Shown: positions 15,652-24,319, numbered from the stretch's first letter. The stretch is DNA of 36,338 nt from Planctomycetaceae bacterium (GCA_021732845.1 JAKFUF010000050.1:1-36338), one strand, 5' to 3'. Notes: generated from the letters alone by a model not told the origin. Translations and numbers: made by a program.

Positions 15652-18600
15652 ATGTCCCTTCGTCCGATTTTGCGACTGCTGACGGCTGGCCTGCTTCTGG
15701 CCTGCGCGTGCTTTGCGTCTGCGCGGGATTACGAAGAGACCTGCGATGGCGATGAAGTGTCGTGGAATTTGCGGGCCAATGCGAATGTCCGCATGCTGGC
15801 GCACCGCCGCAACCGCTTCACGCTCCACGGCGGCACCGCCTCCGAGAACATCGAGGTGCTGAATGAGAGTGACAAGGCAGCCCTGCGATTGACGCATGAC
15901 GTGCCAGCCTGCCACCCGCTGGACGAACTGACGTTGTCGGTCTGGTTTCGCTCGAACCGCGACGGGGCGCAGCTCTGTGGGCGGGTTGTGTTTCCGCACC
16001 AGGTCAACCCCGACACTGGCAAGGCTCTGACCTACCTTGTGCGGGGTGACCAGTATACGCAGCTCGGAACATGGCAAAAGCTCGAATGCTCGGGCTTTTT
16101 GTCCAAGCTGCAGAAGGATTTGCCGAGGTTGCGGCAGCTCCTCGCACGAAAGCTCGGCTCCAAACGGATGAACTTCGAAAATGCCTACATCGACCAGGCC
16201 GTGATCGATGCCCAGACGGGCAATGGGTCGACCGAGTACTTCCTGGATGAACTGGCACTCGGCCCGCTGGTTGAAGTTGAGGTGCGAACTTCCGTCAAGC
16301 AGGCCGCGGATGAACTGACAGACACGCAACCGGGCTCGGATGCCGAATTTCGGCTGGACCGGTTGTATGTACAGGGCCGGCCCTACTTTCCGCGGCTGAT
16401 CCCCTATCACGGTGAGCCGGCGAGCGATTTCGCCCGGATGCACTTCAATCTGCTGTGGATTCCCGATCTGCACGACTACACGCTGATGGCCGAAATGCAG
16501 CGGGCCGGGCTGCGGGCGATCGCCACGCCGCCCCATGCCAGTTCTGCTGACGGCCGGATGCTGACGGAAGAACAGGCGAGCCTCGCACCGTTTGGACCGG
16601 AGACCGCACCGATTCTCGCCTGGAACCTGGGAACAGCCGTCCCGGCCTCCGAAGGCGAAGCGATTTCGCTGTGGGCCGACCAGATCCGCAACGCCGACCA
16701 GAAGTTCAAACGCCCGCTGATGGCCGACGTGGCGGGCAATGAACGCGCCATCTCCCGGCAGATTCCGATGATGGGCATGAGCCGCCATATCCTGCATGGC
16801 CCACTCAGCCCGCGCATCTATCGCCAGTGGCTCACCGAACACAAGAACGTTGCCCAGCCGGGCAGTCTGCTCTGGACATGGGTCCAGACCCAGCCCGATC
16901 CGGAAACCATACTGCCGCGGGGGGCCGAAATGCACCCGGTGGTGGTGGAACCCGAGCAGATTCGTCTGCAGGTCTACGCCGCGCTTAGCGCGGGCTATCG
17001 CGGGATTGGGTTCTTCACCAGCCAGTCGCTGGACGCCGATGAGCCGGGCAGCCTGGAACGCAAACTGATGGTCGCCCAGCTCAACATGGAGCTGGAACTC
17101 CTCGAACCGTGGCTCGCCACCGGTACGGTCCAAAACCATACCCCATTCAGCGCCGTGCTTCCGACAGGTGCCAACACCAACCAACTGAGTCTCGGGATGC
17201 CGGCTGGCCAAGAGGGCCGCAAGAAGCTCTACGAGCTGTTGAGCGAACGCGACATTCAACTGCGCCGGCAGTCGCAGATGGGCCGCGAACTCGACGCCGC
17301 CATGATCCGCACCGACTACGGTCTGTTGCTGCTGCCCGTCTGGTTGTCGGAAAGCGGCCAGTTCGTGCCGGACCAGATGGACGCCCACGACGCCACGATT
17401 GTCGTGCATGGCGTGGAAGAGTCCGCGGCGGCCTGGGAGATCACGACCACTGGCATCCAAAGCCTTGATACAAAACGGGTGACCGGTGGGCATCAGATCA
17501 CCCTGCGGCAGTTCGACATGACTTCGGCGGTGATCTTCACCTCCGACCGGCAACTGATCGAGCGACTGCGGCAGAAGATGAACACGCTGAGCCAGGCCAG
17601 CGCGCAGGTCATGCTGGAACTGGCTCAAGCGAAGCTCAAACGCGTGATTGCGGTCGACAAGGAGCTGCATTCCCTGGGCGTGCCCCAGCCCGATGCCATC
17701 CGCCTGCTGGCGGCAGCCGGCGGCGCGATCAACACCGCCAACAGCTACTTTCGCCGCGGTGATTATGATGCCTGCCGGAAGCAGGCCTGCATTGCGCTGC
17801 AGTCGATGCGCATTCTGCAGCACGCCTACTGGAGCGATGCGGTGCGTGACTTGTACGCTCCCACCGCCAGTCCCCACACGCTGTGCTTCCAGACCTTGCC
17901 CGATCACTGGCGGATGATCAGCCGCTTCCGCATCTCTCAGCCTGCTGGAAAAGAAGTGCTGCCCGGGGGCGACTTTGAAGACTTTCAATACGTTGTCGAT
18001 CAGGGGTGGAAGCGCGAGCAGCAGCCGGTTGAAGGGTTGCGGTCCGTCGCGGAACTTTACCCCCGGCCACACAAGGGAAAGTACTCCCTGCGGTTGGCGG
18101 CGGTGCCAGAGGCTGGCAGCGACCCGCCCAAGGTCATCAACGAGCGTCCAGTCACGGTCACTTCTCCCGGCATTCCGGTGCAGAAGGGGCAGTTGATTTA
18201 TATTTCCGGCTGGGTGCGCGTGGCGGGTCCCAGCGCGGGGAACCTGGACGGCGCGATGCTGTATGACAGCCTTGCCGGGTCGCAGCTCGCCCAGCGCTGG
18301 ACGACTCCCACCGACTGGCAGCAGTTCGGCATTCTGCGGGAGGCGATCAATGATGACGAATTGAAGATCACCCTGACTCTGTCGGGGATTGGCGAAATTC
18401 TGTTCGATGATTTGTCAGTCACCCTGCATGAGCCACCCGGCCTGGAACAGGCCCGGCCGGCGGCACCACCCAACAAAGGCACAAATCCGCTGCAGTTCAT
18501 TCAGTCGCTGCCCGATCGCATTCCGAAGTTGAGCATTCTGCCGCCCCGGCCGCTCACTCGTCCGAAGGCTGAGGGGGAAGCGCAGAAGGAACAGCCATCG

Positions 18601-18753
18601 GCCGGTCCGCCTCCACGGACCGCGGGTGATCCTCAACGGGCGGCACGGACACAGCCGATCCAGTCGCAGCCAGCAGGTTCGTCACCATCGCGTTCCGCAA
18701 GGACGCAGAAGACGCCGCAACAAGCCACAGCCCCTTCCGCCGAGAGGCGTTAG
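15652..18753 (+). CDS. Large secreted protein with carbohydrate-binding-like ends and a TIM-barrel-like core, unknown function
   Basis: About 1033 residues from ATG 15652. The frame is open from 15469 and ATG 15598 is an alternative, but only the signal peptide after 15652 (LRPILRLLTAGLLLACACFASA) argues for a start, and no ribosome-binding site is clear. Residues about 25-220 look like a beta-sandwich (LTLSVWFRSNRDGAQ). Residues about 240-500 resemble the barrel of glycoside-hydrolase-like proteins (YFPRLIPYHGEPASDFARMH, GYRGIGFFTSQSLD). Residues about 800-960 resemble a second carbohydrate-binding sandwich (LPGGDFEDFQ, YISGWVRVAG, ILFDDLSVTLHEP). The last 60 residues are Pro/Gln/Arg-rich and overlap the opposite-strand ATP-grasp gene by 200 bp. 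No catalytic residues could be assigned. Confidence 0.65.
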   Translation: MSLRPILRLLTAGLLLACACFASARDYEETCDGDEVSWNLRANANVRMLAHRRNRFTLHGGTASENIEVLNESDKAALRLTHDVPACHPLDELTLSVWFRSNRDGAQLCGRVVFPHQVNPDTGKALTYLVRGDQYTQLGTWQKLECSGFLSKLQKDLPRLRQLLARKLGSKRMNFENAYIDQAVIDAQTGNGSTEYFLDELALGPLVEVEVRTSVKQAADELTDTQPGSDAEFRLDRLYVQGRPYFPRLIPYHGEPASDFARMHFNLLWIPDLHDYTLMAEMQRAGLRAIATPPHASSADGRMLTEEQASLAPFGPETAPILAWNLGTAVPASEGEAISLWADQIRNADQKFKRPLMADVAGNERAISRQIPMMGMSRHILHGPLSPRIYRQWLTEHKNVAQPGSLLWTWVQTQPDPETILPRGAEMHPVVVEPEQIRLQVYAALSAGYRGIGFFTSQSLDADEPGSLERKLMVAQLNMELELLEPWLATGTVQNHTPFSAVLPTGANTNQLSLGMPAGQEGRKKLYELLSERDIQLRRQSQMGRELDAAMIRTDYGLLLLPVWLSESGQFVPDQMDAHDATIVVHGVEESAAAWEITTTGIQSLDTKRVTGGHQITLRQFDMTSAVIFTSDRQLIERLRQKMNTLSQASAQVMLELAQAKLKRVIAVDKELHSLGVPQPDAIRLLAAAGGAINTANSYFRRGDYDACRKQACIALQSMRILQHAYWSDAVRDLYAPTASPHTLCFQTLPDHWRMISRFRISQPAGKEVLPGGDFEDFQYVVDQGWKREQQPVEGLRSVAELYPRPHKGKYSLRLAAVPEAGSDPPKVINERPVTVTSPGIPVQKGQLIYISGWVRVAGPSAGNLDGAMLYDSLAGSQLAQRWTTPTDWQQFGILREAINDDELKITLTLSGIGEILFDDLSVTLHEPPGLEQARPAAPPNKGTNPLQFIQSLPDRIPKLSILPPRPLTRPKAEGEAQKEQPSAGPPPRTAGDPQRAARTQPIQSQPAGSSPSRSARTQKTPQQATAPSAERR

Positions 18754-19807
18754 TGGTGCCAGCGAGTGGCTCTGTCGTCACCGAGGGAAAACCACGTTCG
18801 GTCGACAGCAGCCGGACACCTTCAGGCAGTCGTGGGACAACTCTGGGCAGGTCGACGTGCAGCCACGCTCCCCATTCATGGGGAGCCAACTGGCGGCGGA
18901 GTTCCAAGGCCAGTCGTCCCATGGTCCAGCGGGCGTTCAGGTCCTGCAGTGGACGGACCAGTTCATGTCCATCAGGAGTCAGGTACCGCATGGCGTCGAT
19001 CCCCACCGGGCCGAAATATCCGAGTCGCTGGAGATGCTCCGCGGCACGGCGAGTCAGGTCGATGGCGGATTGGAAGGGATTTTCGATTCTTGATTTTCGA
19101 TTTTCAATTGGGCTTTCAGAGATGGGGCCGAGTGGGATGGTCGGAGCATCCACTGGGTCAATCAGGCTTCCGAGGTATGAGCCACGCTCGTCGGTGATGA
19201 GATCCGCGAGACCAATGAGTTTGACATCACCGGTCCGGGGAATGTCCCATTGGATTCCCGCTTCGGCAATGCGGTCGAGCCATGGTTCAAGCACGACGGG
19301 TCCGATTTTGCACCGCTTCGTCAGCCAGGACTGCGCCTGTTGGGACAGCGTGGTTCCCGAGCCACGAAGCTGCTCGCGCCCAGAGGTCCCGTAGCAAGCC
19401 TTGAAGACCCAGTTGGCCCCAGGCATCCGAGCCACGGCGAGCGTGGCTTCGTCGACGGAAGGGACAAGTGCCGATCCCGGGACGGCCACGCCAAGTTCTG
19501 TTTCCAGCTCCCACCGAAACCCGCGCTGGTTGACGCGTTTCACGATTTCGAGTGGGGGGTGAATGAGTGGAGCACCCACCCGCCGGGCCAGTGCCACGAC
19601 ACTGGGCGTCCAGCCCCAGGGGACAATCTCATCCCAGCTACCGGCTTTAGGCGTTTGCTGGCCGGCCATCACGGTGTCGGAAGGTTCGGCCACGGCCCAC
19701 CAGACCTCCGCCAAATCCGCCGCCACCTGGGCCGCGCTCGCCGGGAGTTTCTGGCCGCCGGCCAGCTCGTGCTCAAACTCGAAATTGGCGACGTACAACC
19801 GCGGCAT
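18554..19807 (-). CDS. ATP-grasp domain protein, probable carboxylate ligase
   Basis: A 417-residue protein starting at ATG 19807, 2 nt after the Rieske gene stop (MPRLYVANFEFEHELAGG). The fold is recognisable from the lysine in GANWVFKACYGTSGREQL, EPWLDRIAEAGIQWDI and the metal-binding LNARWTMGRLALEL. ATP-grasp ligases activate a carboxylate as acyl-phosphate and join it to an amine or similar nucleophile. The substrate is unknown. Near residues 235-250 an in-frame microrepeat insertion (SPIENRKSRIENP) interrupts the conserved region, probably in a surface loop. The C-terminal 67 codons overlap the tail of the convergent secreted-protein gene. Because this frame (GLWLVAASSASLRNAM) looks more protein-like than the Pro/Arg-rich opposite frame, I believe this C-terminus is real. 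Confidence 0.75.
   Translation of the reverse strand: MPRLYVANFEFEHELAGGQKLPASAAQVAADLAEVWWAVAEPSDTVMAGQQTPKAGSWDEIVPWGWTPSVVALARRVGAPLIHPPLEIVKRVNQRGFRWELETELGVAVPGSALVPSVDEATLAVARMPGANWVFKACYGTSGREQLRGSGTTLSQQAQSWLTKRCKIGPVVLEPWLDRIAEAGIQWDIPRTGDVKLIGLADLITDERGSYLGSLIDPVDAPTIPLGPISESPIENRKSRIENPFQSAIDLTRRAAEHLQRLGYFGPVGIDAMRYLTPDGHELVRPLQDLNARWTMGRLALELRRQLAPHEWGAWLHVDLPRVVPRLPEGVRLLSTERGFPSVTTEPLAGTTNASRRKGLWLVAASSASLRNAMVTNLLAATGSAVSVPPVEDHPRSVEADRPMAVPSALPPQPSDE
19080..19111 (-). repeat. 7-bp microrepeat inside the ATP-grasp gene
   Basis: On the minus strand the sequence is four near-tandem 7-mers: GAAAATC, GAAAATC, AAGAATC, GAAAATC. It is much more AT-rich than the gene around it and encodes the segment SPIENRKSRIEN. 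This looks like an intergenic-type microrepeat captured in frame by the gene. Confidence 0.65.
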
Positions 19808-19809
19808 GA

Positions 19810-20172
19810 TCAACCCGCCGGCGCAGCGGTCGCAGGGTCCGCTGGTGTTTCGGGAAGCGGTTCGGGGCTGACGCGGATCTCCTGGCCTTCGACCTGGATG
19901 GGATAGACGCGTTGCCGCAGTTTGGACCTGGGGTTGTCGAGCCACAGGCCGTTGCAGGTGGAAAATCTCCAGGCATGCCACGGGCAGGTGACCGCGCCAT
20001 CTTCGACGTAGCCGCTGGCCAGCGAGGCCCCCATGTGCGGACAAAGATCATCGATCGCCGTGTATTTCCCATCGACGAAAAACACGGCGATCATCTTATC
20101 GCCCACAATGTACGACCGCCCTTCGCCGGCGGGAATTTCGTCGACACGGGCGACCGTTTTGAACTCAGACAT
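19810..20172 (-). CDS. Rieske [2Fe-2S] ferredoxin-like protein
   Basis: A 120-residue soluble Rieske domain starting at ATG 20172 (MSEFKTVARVDEIPAGEG), with AAGG about 7 nt upstream. The cluster ligands are Cys44 and His46 (CPHMGASL) and Cys63 and His66 (CPWHAWRF). The layout matches the small ferredoxin subunits of NirD and dioxygenase type, which pass electrons to a partner enzyme. No oxygenase or nitrite reductase large subunit is adjacent. Instead the ATP-grasp gene follows after 2 nt, implying co-translation. The last 15 residues are Pro/Ala-rich. Electron donor and acceptor are unknown. Confidence 0.9.
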   Translation of the reverse strand: MSEFKTVARVDEIPAGEGRSYIVGDKMIAVFFVDGKYTAIDDLCPHMGASLASGYVEDGAVTCPWHAWRFSTCNGLWLDNPRSKLRQRVYPIQVEGQEIRVSPEPLPETPADPATAAPAG

Positions 20173-20185
20173 GGAGGGCCTTCGG

Positions 20186-20292
20186 CAATGTCCCAATGAC
20201 CAATGAAACAATGACCAATAAACTTGGCCACCAGTTAGCAGTGATTATGGCGTGAAGCATTGGTCATTGGAACATTGGTCATTGTGTCATTG
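20186..20292. repeat. CAATGACCAAT inverted repeat, 34-bp arms
   Basis: The arms 20186-20219 and 20259-20292 are inverse complements at 29 of 34 positions with a 39-bp loop. Each arm contains the word CAATGACCAAT (or its complement) twice. The right arm overlaps the stop codon of the giant cytochrome gene, and the left arm begins 14 bp before the Rieske start codon. As RNA it would form a long hairpin between the two same-strand genes. Confidence 0.75.
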
Positions 20293-23200
20293 CGAAGCCT
20301 TCGGCACCGCCTGCCGCTGCTTCAACAGGAAGGCCAGCAGGGCCCGCAACTCGGGTTCTTTCAACTGCTCCGCGAGGTTCGAGGGCATCGGCGAAAGGTT
20401 GGAGAGGCGGCTTTCGTCGATGTCGTCCTGACCCACGCGCACCTCTTTGCCTTCGCTGTTGCCAAGGATGACCGTCGTGCCTTCGTCACGCAGCTTGAGG
20501 CCAGTAATGACCAGACCGCTCTTGGTCTCGATGACGGTCGCCCGGAAGGCGGCGTCGACGTTTCGATTGGGATCGAGCACATCCTCCAGCAGCCGTTCAA
20601 TCCCGCGATGCCCGACGCCGTCGAGCTGGGGGCCGACTTTGCCACCCACATCGTTGATCCGGTGGCAGGCGGCGCAGGTCTTCTTGAAGACCTCCGCACC
20701 GGCCGCAGGATCGGCTTCAGAGGCGTTGGCGGCGGCGGTCAACTTGGTCACGAGGGCTTTCAACCGGTCGTCGGCGGCGGGAATGCCCCGCGTCAGCTCC
20801 GCAATCCGCTCTTCGCGCTTCGGCAAGGTCAGCGAGCCCAGTCGGTCGAGGACCGGCTTGTCCTGCAGCAGCCGCGCCGAGGCCCGGCCGTTGGCAATCA
20901 TGCTGAACAGCAGTTCTCCACCCAGTTGATTGCCAGCCAGTGCCAGTGCCAACGGTTGCTGCAACGGTCCTGGGGCCGTGGCCAATGCGTTGGCCAAAGC
21001 CATGCGGGAATCCTGGGAATTCACCGCGCCGAGCAATTGTGCCGCCTGCGTCCGCAGGGCGGCGGGTTCCTCTGGATTCTGAACTATCTGTCCCAGCACC
21101 GCGATGCCGTCGTTTGGCTGCAGATTCAGACTCGCGGTCGCTGCCGCGATGCGGTTCGGCAGCTCCGCATGCGAATCCTTCAACAGGTTGAGCACCGGTT
21201 TTCCCAGCGGTTCCAACTTGAGTTGATCGGCAATCTGCACCGCCATGGTCGTCGCGGCATCCGTAAAGGAGAGGCCGCTGGCAGGGGAAACGACCACCGC
21301 CGGCGAGAACCGTCCCACCGCGAGCCACGCATAACTGGGGCCGACGTCTGCATCTACGGCTTCCAAGACCGCTTTCTGGCCGGCCCATTTCTTCAGATCC
21401 CAGGTGTACTCTCGCGCCACATCGTTGCGGGGCGGGATCTCCCGGGCGATCACCTCTCCTGTCTCTGCCAGCTTGAGTCGCACGTGGTTCACCGGCGGTG
21501 GGTTTGTCCCGGGCAGGCCATTGTGACCGCACATCCAGAACGTGAACGAATCGGGAATCACAAACGGGGCTGAGCGCAGGACGCCAGTCAACTGTTCACC
21601 GTTGGCGATGCTGTCAAAAAACAGGGCCTTCGTGTCCTCATCGGTCGAGCCCCGGTGAGTCACTCCCCATGGGCTGGCACTGGCGACGCCCGGCAGTGGC
21701 AGGTTCTCCCACGGAATGCTGCGGACAGACTTGGGATCCAGCAGCAGGTTGGCCAGCTTCTCTCCCCATTGGCCAAGGGAAGTTCTCAATTGCAGCTTCT
21801 TTCCCCGCTGGGTGAGCCCGTTGAAGATGGCCTGAAACAGGACCGTTTGCCGAAACTGGTCGTTCGGAAACTGCTGCTGCACATACTGGGCAACTTCGTC
21901 CAGCCGCTTTTCTCCAACATTGCGCGCCACGTGGCTCAGACAGCTCTCCACCACTGGTTGCGCGACCTCGTGCTGGCGGACATAGTCAAAACTGAACCAG
22001 GCCGCCGCTTCCGTTGGCACGGTCAAGGCGATGTCCACGATCTTTGCCAGCTCCTCTTTCGAGAGCGACAGCGACGCGATCTGTTCGATCGCCGCGCTGC
22101 TCCGAAGCTGGTTTCGCAGCGCGATTCGCGTGGCATGAATCAGTTGCAGATCGTCGGGCGCGGCCACACGCAACGATTCCAGCAGTGGCTTCAAATGTGC
22201 CGGATCAGGATGCCGCGCGATCGCTTCCGCGGCGGCGCGGCGCACGAACGGATCTGGGTCCGCCAGCGCCGTTCGGACAACGGCGGTTTGATCGGTATTC
22301 CAATCACCCGTCTGGCCCAAAGCCCGGATCAGATGAATCCGCACCAGCGCGGCGGGATCGTGGCTGAATCGCGCGATCAGGCCCGCGTCGAGCTTTCCGT
22401 TCCGCCAGAGCATCCACAGCGTCTGCACCCGTTCGCTGGCCTTGGGGTCGAAAGTCAGGGAATCGACAGGCTGATCGGCTTTTGCCGGGCCATCAAGTCG
22501 CTCCTGCAGCCGGGCAATGCCCTCGGCACCGAATCGAGTTTCGTAGTCGTATCCCGCCAGTTGGCGGACCGTGTCGTTCCGATCAGACAGACTCGCGATC
22601 AGCTCCTTTTGAGAGAGTGCTGCGAGGTTGGGCAACGACGGAGGCGATTGCTTTGCCTCCGCACCAGTGTGGACGATGCGCCAGACACGGCCGCGTTCGC
22701 GGTCACGGCGGGGATGATTCAAGTCCACCTCATAGTGGCCGATGATGCTGTTGTAGAAGTCGGCAAAATACAGGGCTCCGTCCGGCCCCAATTGAATGTC
22801 GACCGGGTGGCACCAGTGGTCGCTGGAGGTCACGAACTCCTCGGACTTTTCGATCCACGGCGAGGATCCGCGATACTGCACGATGTCCCGGTGCAGAAGG
22901 TTCGTCACCACATTGCAGAGGAACATCGAGCCCTGATACTCGCCAGGAAACTGTTGAGCCGAGTAGGCAGCGATCCCGCCAATGCCGGTCGAGCCGTGAT
23001 CGTCGGATGTGGTGATCGGTGCAAAGCCCAACCCGTCATGGGGTTTGCCAAAGCTGTCGTAGTAACCGCCGCGCAGGATCATCGTCACGGGCTTGGAGTG
23101 GCAGTCCGCCGTGAACATGTCGCCACGGGCGTCGACACACATGCCAAACGGGTTCACCTGCCCCCACGAGATTTGCTCAATGGCCGAGCCGTCCGTCTTG

Positions 23201-23850
23201 AAGCGATACGTGTTGCCCGACTGCATCTCCAGAACGACCGGCCCCTCACCCCGAAGCTTGACCTTCGAGGCGTTGCGAAACCCGTGGCAGGCATAGACCC
23301 AGCCATCAGCACCGAGACGGAACGCGTTCTGGTCCCCGTGCGTGTCCGCGAAGTCGAATGGCCCATACAGGATCTCCCGCTTGTCCGCGGCACCGTCGTT
23401 GTCCGTATCTGTGACTTTCCAGATGTACGGGATGGACCAGACAATCGCCTCTTTCGCCCCCGGCAGCGGCAGGATGCCAATCGGAATGTTCAGATTCGTG
23501 GCAAACTTGGAGATCTTGGTGGCCCGTCCATCAGGCCCAATGCCGTCCAGAATCGTCACCCCGTCGCGGGCCTTGCTGGGGTCCGTCGCCGCGAAGGGGT
23601 ATTCGATGGAATGCGAGACCCACAACCGGCCCTGCGCATCGAACGCCAGGTTCATTGGCTTTTGAATGTCGGGCTCGGAGGCGACAAGCTGGATTTCAAA
23701 GCCCGGACGAAGTTTGAACGTCTTCTGTTCATCAGCCGGCGAGAGGGGGTCGGTCAGCGCGACGGGTGGACCGGCCAGGGATTGCGACGCCAACAGAAGC
23801 CACAAGCCAAAAACGGCGGCGCATCGACTGACACAAACCTGAACGCGCAT
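20287..23850 (-). CDS. Giant PVC-type cytochrome c / dehydrogenase-like protein with HEAT repeats
   Basis: A 1187-residue exported protein. ATG 23850 is set by GGAG 8 nt upstream and a signal peptide (VCVSRCAAVFGLWLLLASQSLAG). Residues about 40-400 match the Pirellula/Verrucomicrobium-type dehydrogenase N-terminal domain (FKLRPGFEIQLVASEPDIQ, GRLWVSHSIEYP, GADGWVYACHGF), a beta-propeller-like fold. Helical HEAT-like repeats follow. Residues 800-870 form a beta-domain. The C-terminal about 140 residues are the PVC heme-binding domain with Cys1059-Ala-Ala-Cys1062-His1063 and MPSNLAEQL. Such proteins are thought to be periplasmic oxidoreductases in sugar or polysaccharide catabolism, but I know of no defined substrate. 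The gene is followed by a long inverted repeat and the Rieske gene. Confidence 0.88.
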   Translation of the reverse strand: MRVQVCVSRCAAVFGLWLLLASQSLAGPPVALTDPLSPADEQKTFKLRPGFEIQLVASEPDIQKPMNLAFDAQGRLWVSHSIEYPFAATDPSKARDGVTILDGIGPDGRATKISKFATNLNIPIGILPLPGAKEAIVWSIPYIWKVTDTDNDGAADKREILYGPFDFADTHGDQNAFRLGADGWVYACHGFRNASKVKLRGEGPVVLEMQSGNTYRFKTDGSAIEQISWGQVNPFGMCVDARGDMFTADCHSKPVTMILRGGYYDSFGKPHDGLGFAPITTSDDHGSTGIGGIAAYSAQQFPGEYQGSMFLCNVVTNLLHRDIVQYRGSSPWIEKSEEFVTSSDHWCHPVDIQLGPDGALYFADFYNSIIGHYEVDLNHPRRDRERGRVWRIVHTGAEAKQSPPSLPNLAALSQKELIASLSDRNDTVRQLAGYDYETRFGAEGIARLQERLDGPAKADQPVDSLTFDPKASERVQTLWMLWRNGKLDAGLIARFSHDPAALVRIHLIRALGQTGDWNTDQTAVVRTALADPDPFVRRAAAEAIARHPDPAHLKPLLESLRVAAPDDLQLIHATRIALRNQLRSSAAIEQIASLSLSKEELAKIVDIALTVPTEAAAWFSFDYVRQHEVAQPVVESCLSHVARNVGEKRLDEVAQYVQQQFPNDQFRQTVLFQAIFNGLTQRGKKLQLRTSLGQWGEKLANLLLDPKSVRSIPWENLPLPGVASASPWGVTHRGSTDEDTKALFFDSIANGEQLTGVLRSAPFVIPDSFTFWMCGHNGLPGTNPPPVNHVRLKLAETGEVIAREIPPRNDVAREYTWDLKKWAGQKAVLEAVDADVGPSYAWLAVGRFSPAVVVSPASGLSFTDAATTMAVQIADQLKLEPLGKPVLNLLKDSHAELPNRIAAATASLNLQPNDGIAVLGQIVQNPEEPAALRTQAAQLLGAVNSQDSRMALANALATAPGPLQQPLALALAGNQLGGELLFSMIANGRASARLLQDKPVLDRLGSLTLPKREERIAELTRGIPAADDRLKALVTKLTAAANASEADPAAGAEVFKKTCAACHRINDVGGKVGPQLDGVGHRGIERLLEDVLDPNRNVDAAFRATVIETKSGLVITGLKLRDEGTTVILGNSEGKEVRVGQDDIDESRLSNLSPMPSNLAEQLKEPELRALLAFLLKQRQAVPKASQ

Positions 23851-23947
23851 GGGGGATCTCCGGGGTATATTGAGCCGCGCCAGTGTAGCAATTGATGAAA
23901 TCGTGTGGCAGGTTGTCGCCAACAGGCGTCAGCGACCAATAGAAATG

Positions 23948-24124
23948 TCATCTATTTTGGCGTAACCCGGCGCGGTGCAGGTCGGCCGGGTTGGCGTCGG
24001 CAACCTCAATGCATTCGTTGAACGGTCCCAAGAAGCGATCTTCCAGGAACGTGTTTCCCGCCTCCAGCGTCGAAATCTTTCGCTGACGCAGGATTGGGCG
24101 AGGCCGCGGTCTTTTCTCGCTTCC
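23948..24124 (-). pseudogene. Possible C-terminal fragment of a lost gene
   Basis: A 58-codon open stretch with protein-like codon use but no start codon. It includes STLEAGNTFLEDRFLGPF, then NECIEVADANPADLHRAG, and ends at TGA 23948-23950. It opens just after a stop at 24125-24127, about 22 bp from the end of the MITE-like copy at 24149. I do not recognise the family. It may be the remains of a gene cut by that element. The opposite strand is also open here, so this is a weak call. Confidence 0.25.
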
Positions 24125-24148
24125 TCAAGACACGCCCGTGCCGCCCAT

Positions 24149-24319
24149 CACAAAGTAGCCGAGTCACTCCGTGACTTGAACTCAGCCGGGTGACTTTGAG
24201 ACTCACCGGAGAAGCTTGCGCCCTGCCGCTCGCTTTGGAGGGCAAGCTGTCGAGGAAGCCACGATGCGAGTCACGGAGTGACTCGGCGACTTTGTGTTGC
24301 CTCTCGCACTGCGAGAGGC
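24149..24319 (-). repeat. MITE-like element, copy 2 (inverted relative to copy 1)
   Basis: A 171-bp element. Terminal inverted repeats 24149-24176 and 24269-24296 match at 27 of 28 positions (CACAAAGT, A or C, GCCGAGTCACTCCGTGACT). Beyond the right repeat is a perfect 9-bp stem, GCCTCTCGC / GCGAGAGGC, with loop ACT (24299-24319). In copy 1 the corresponding stem (217-241) has the same position but diverged bases, with two of its changes kept as G-U pairs. The core holds a diverged copy of the 29-bp module. With the fragment at 23948-24124, this accounts for most of the gap 23851-24418. Confidence 0.8.

Noticed and set aside
21655-23895. A 746-residue plus-strand open frame opposite the cytochrome protein gene
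   Set aside because: High GC content keeps the opposite frame open; the minus strand carries the recognised domains.
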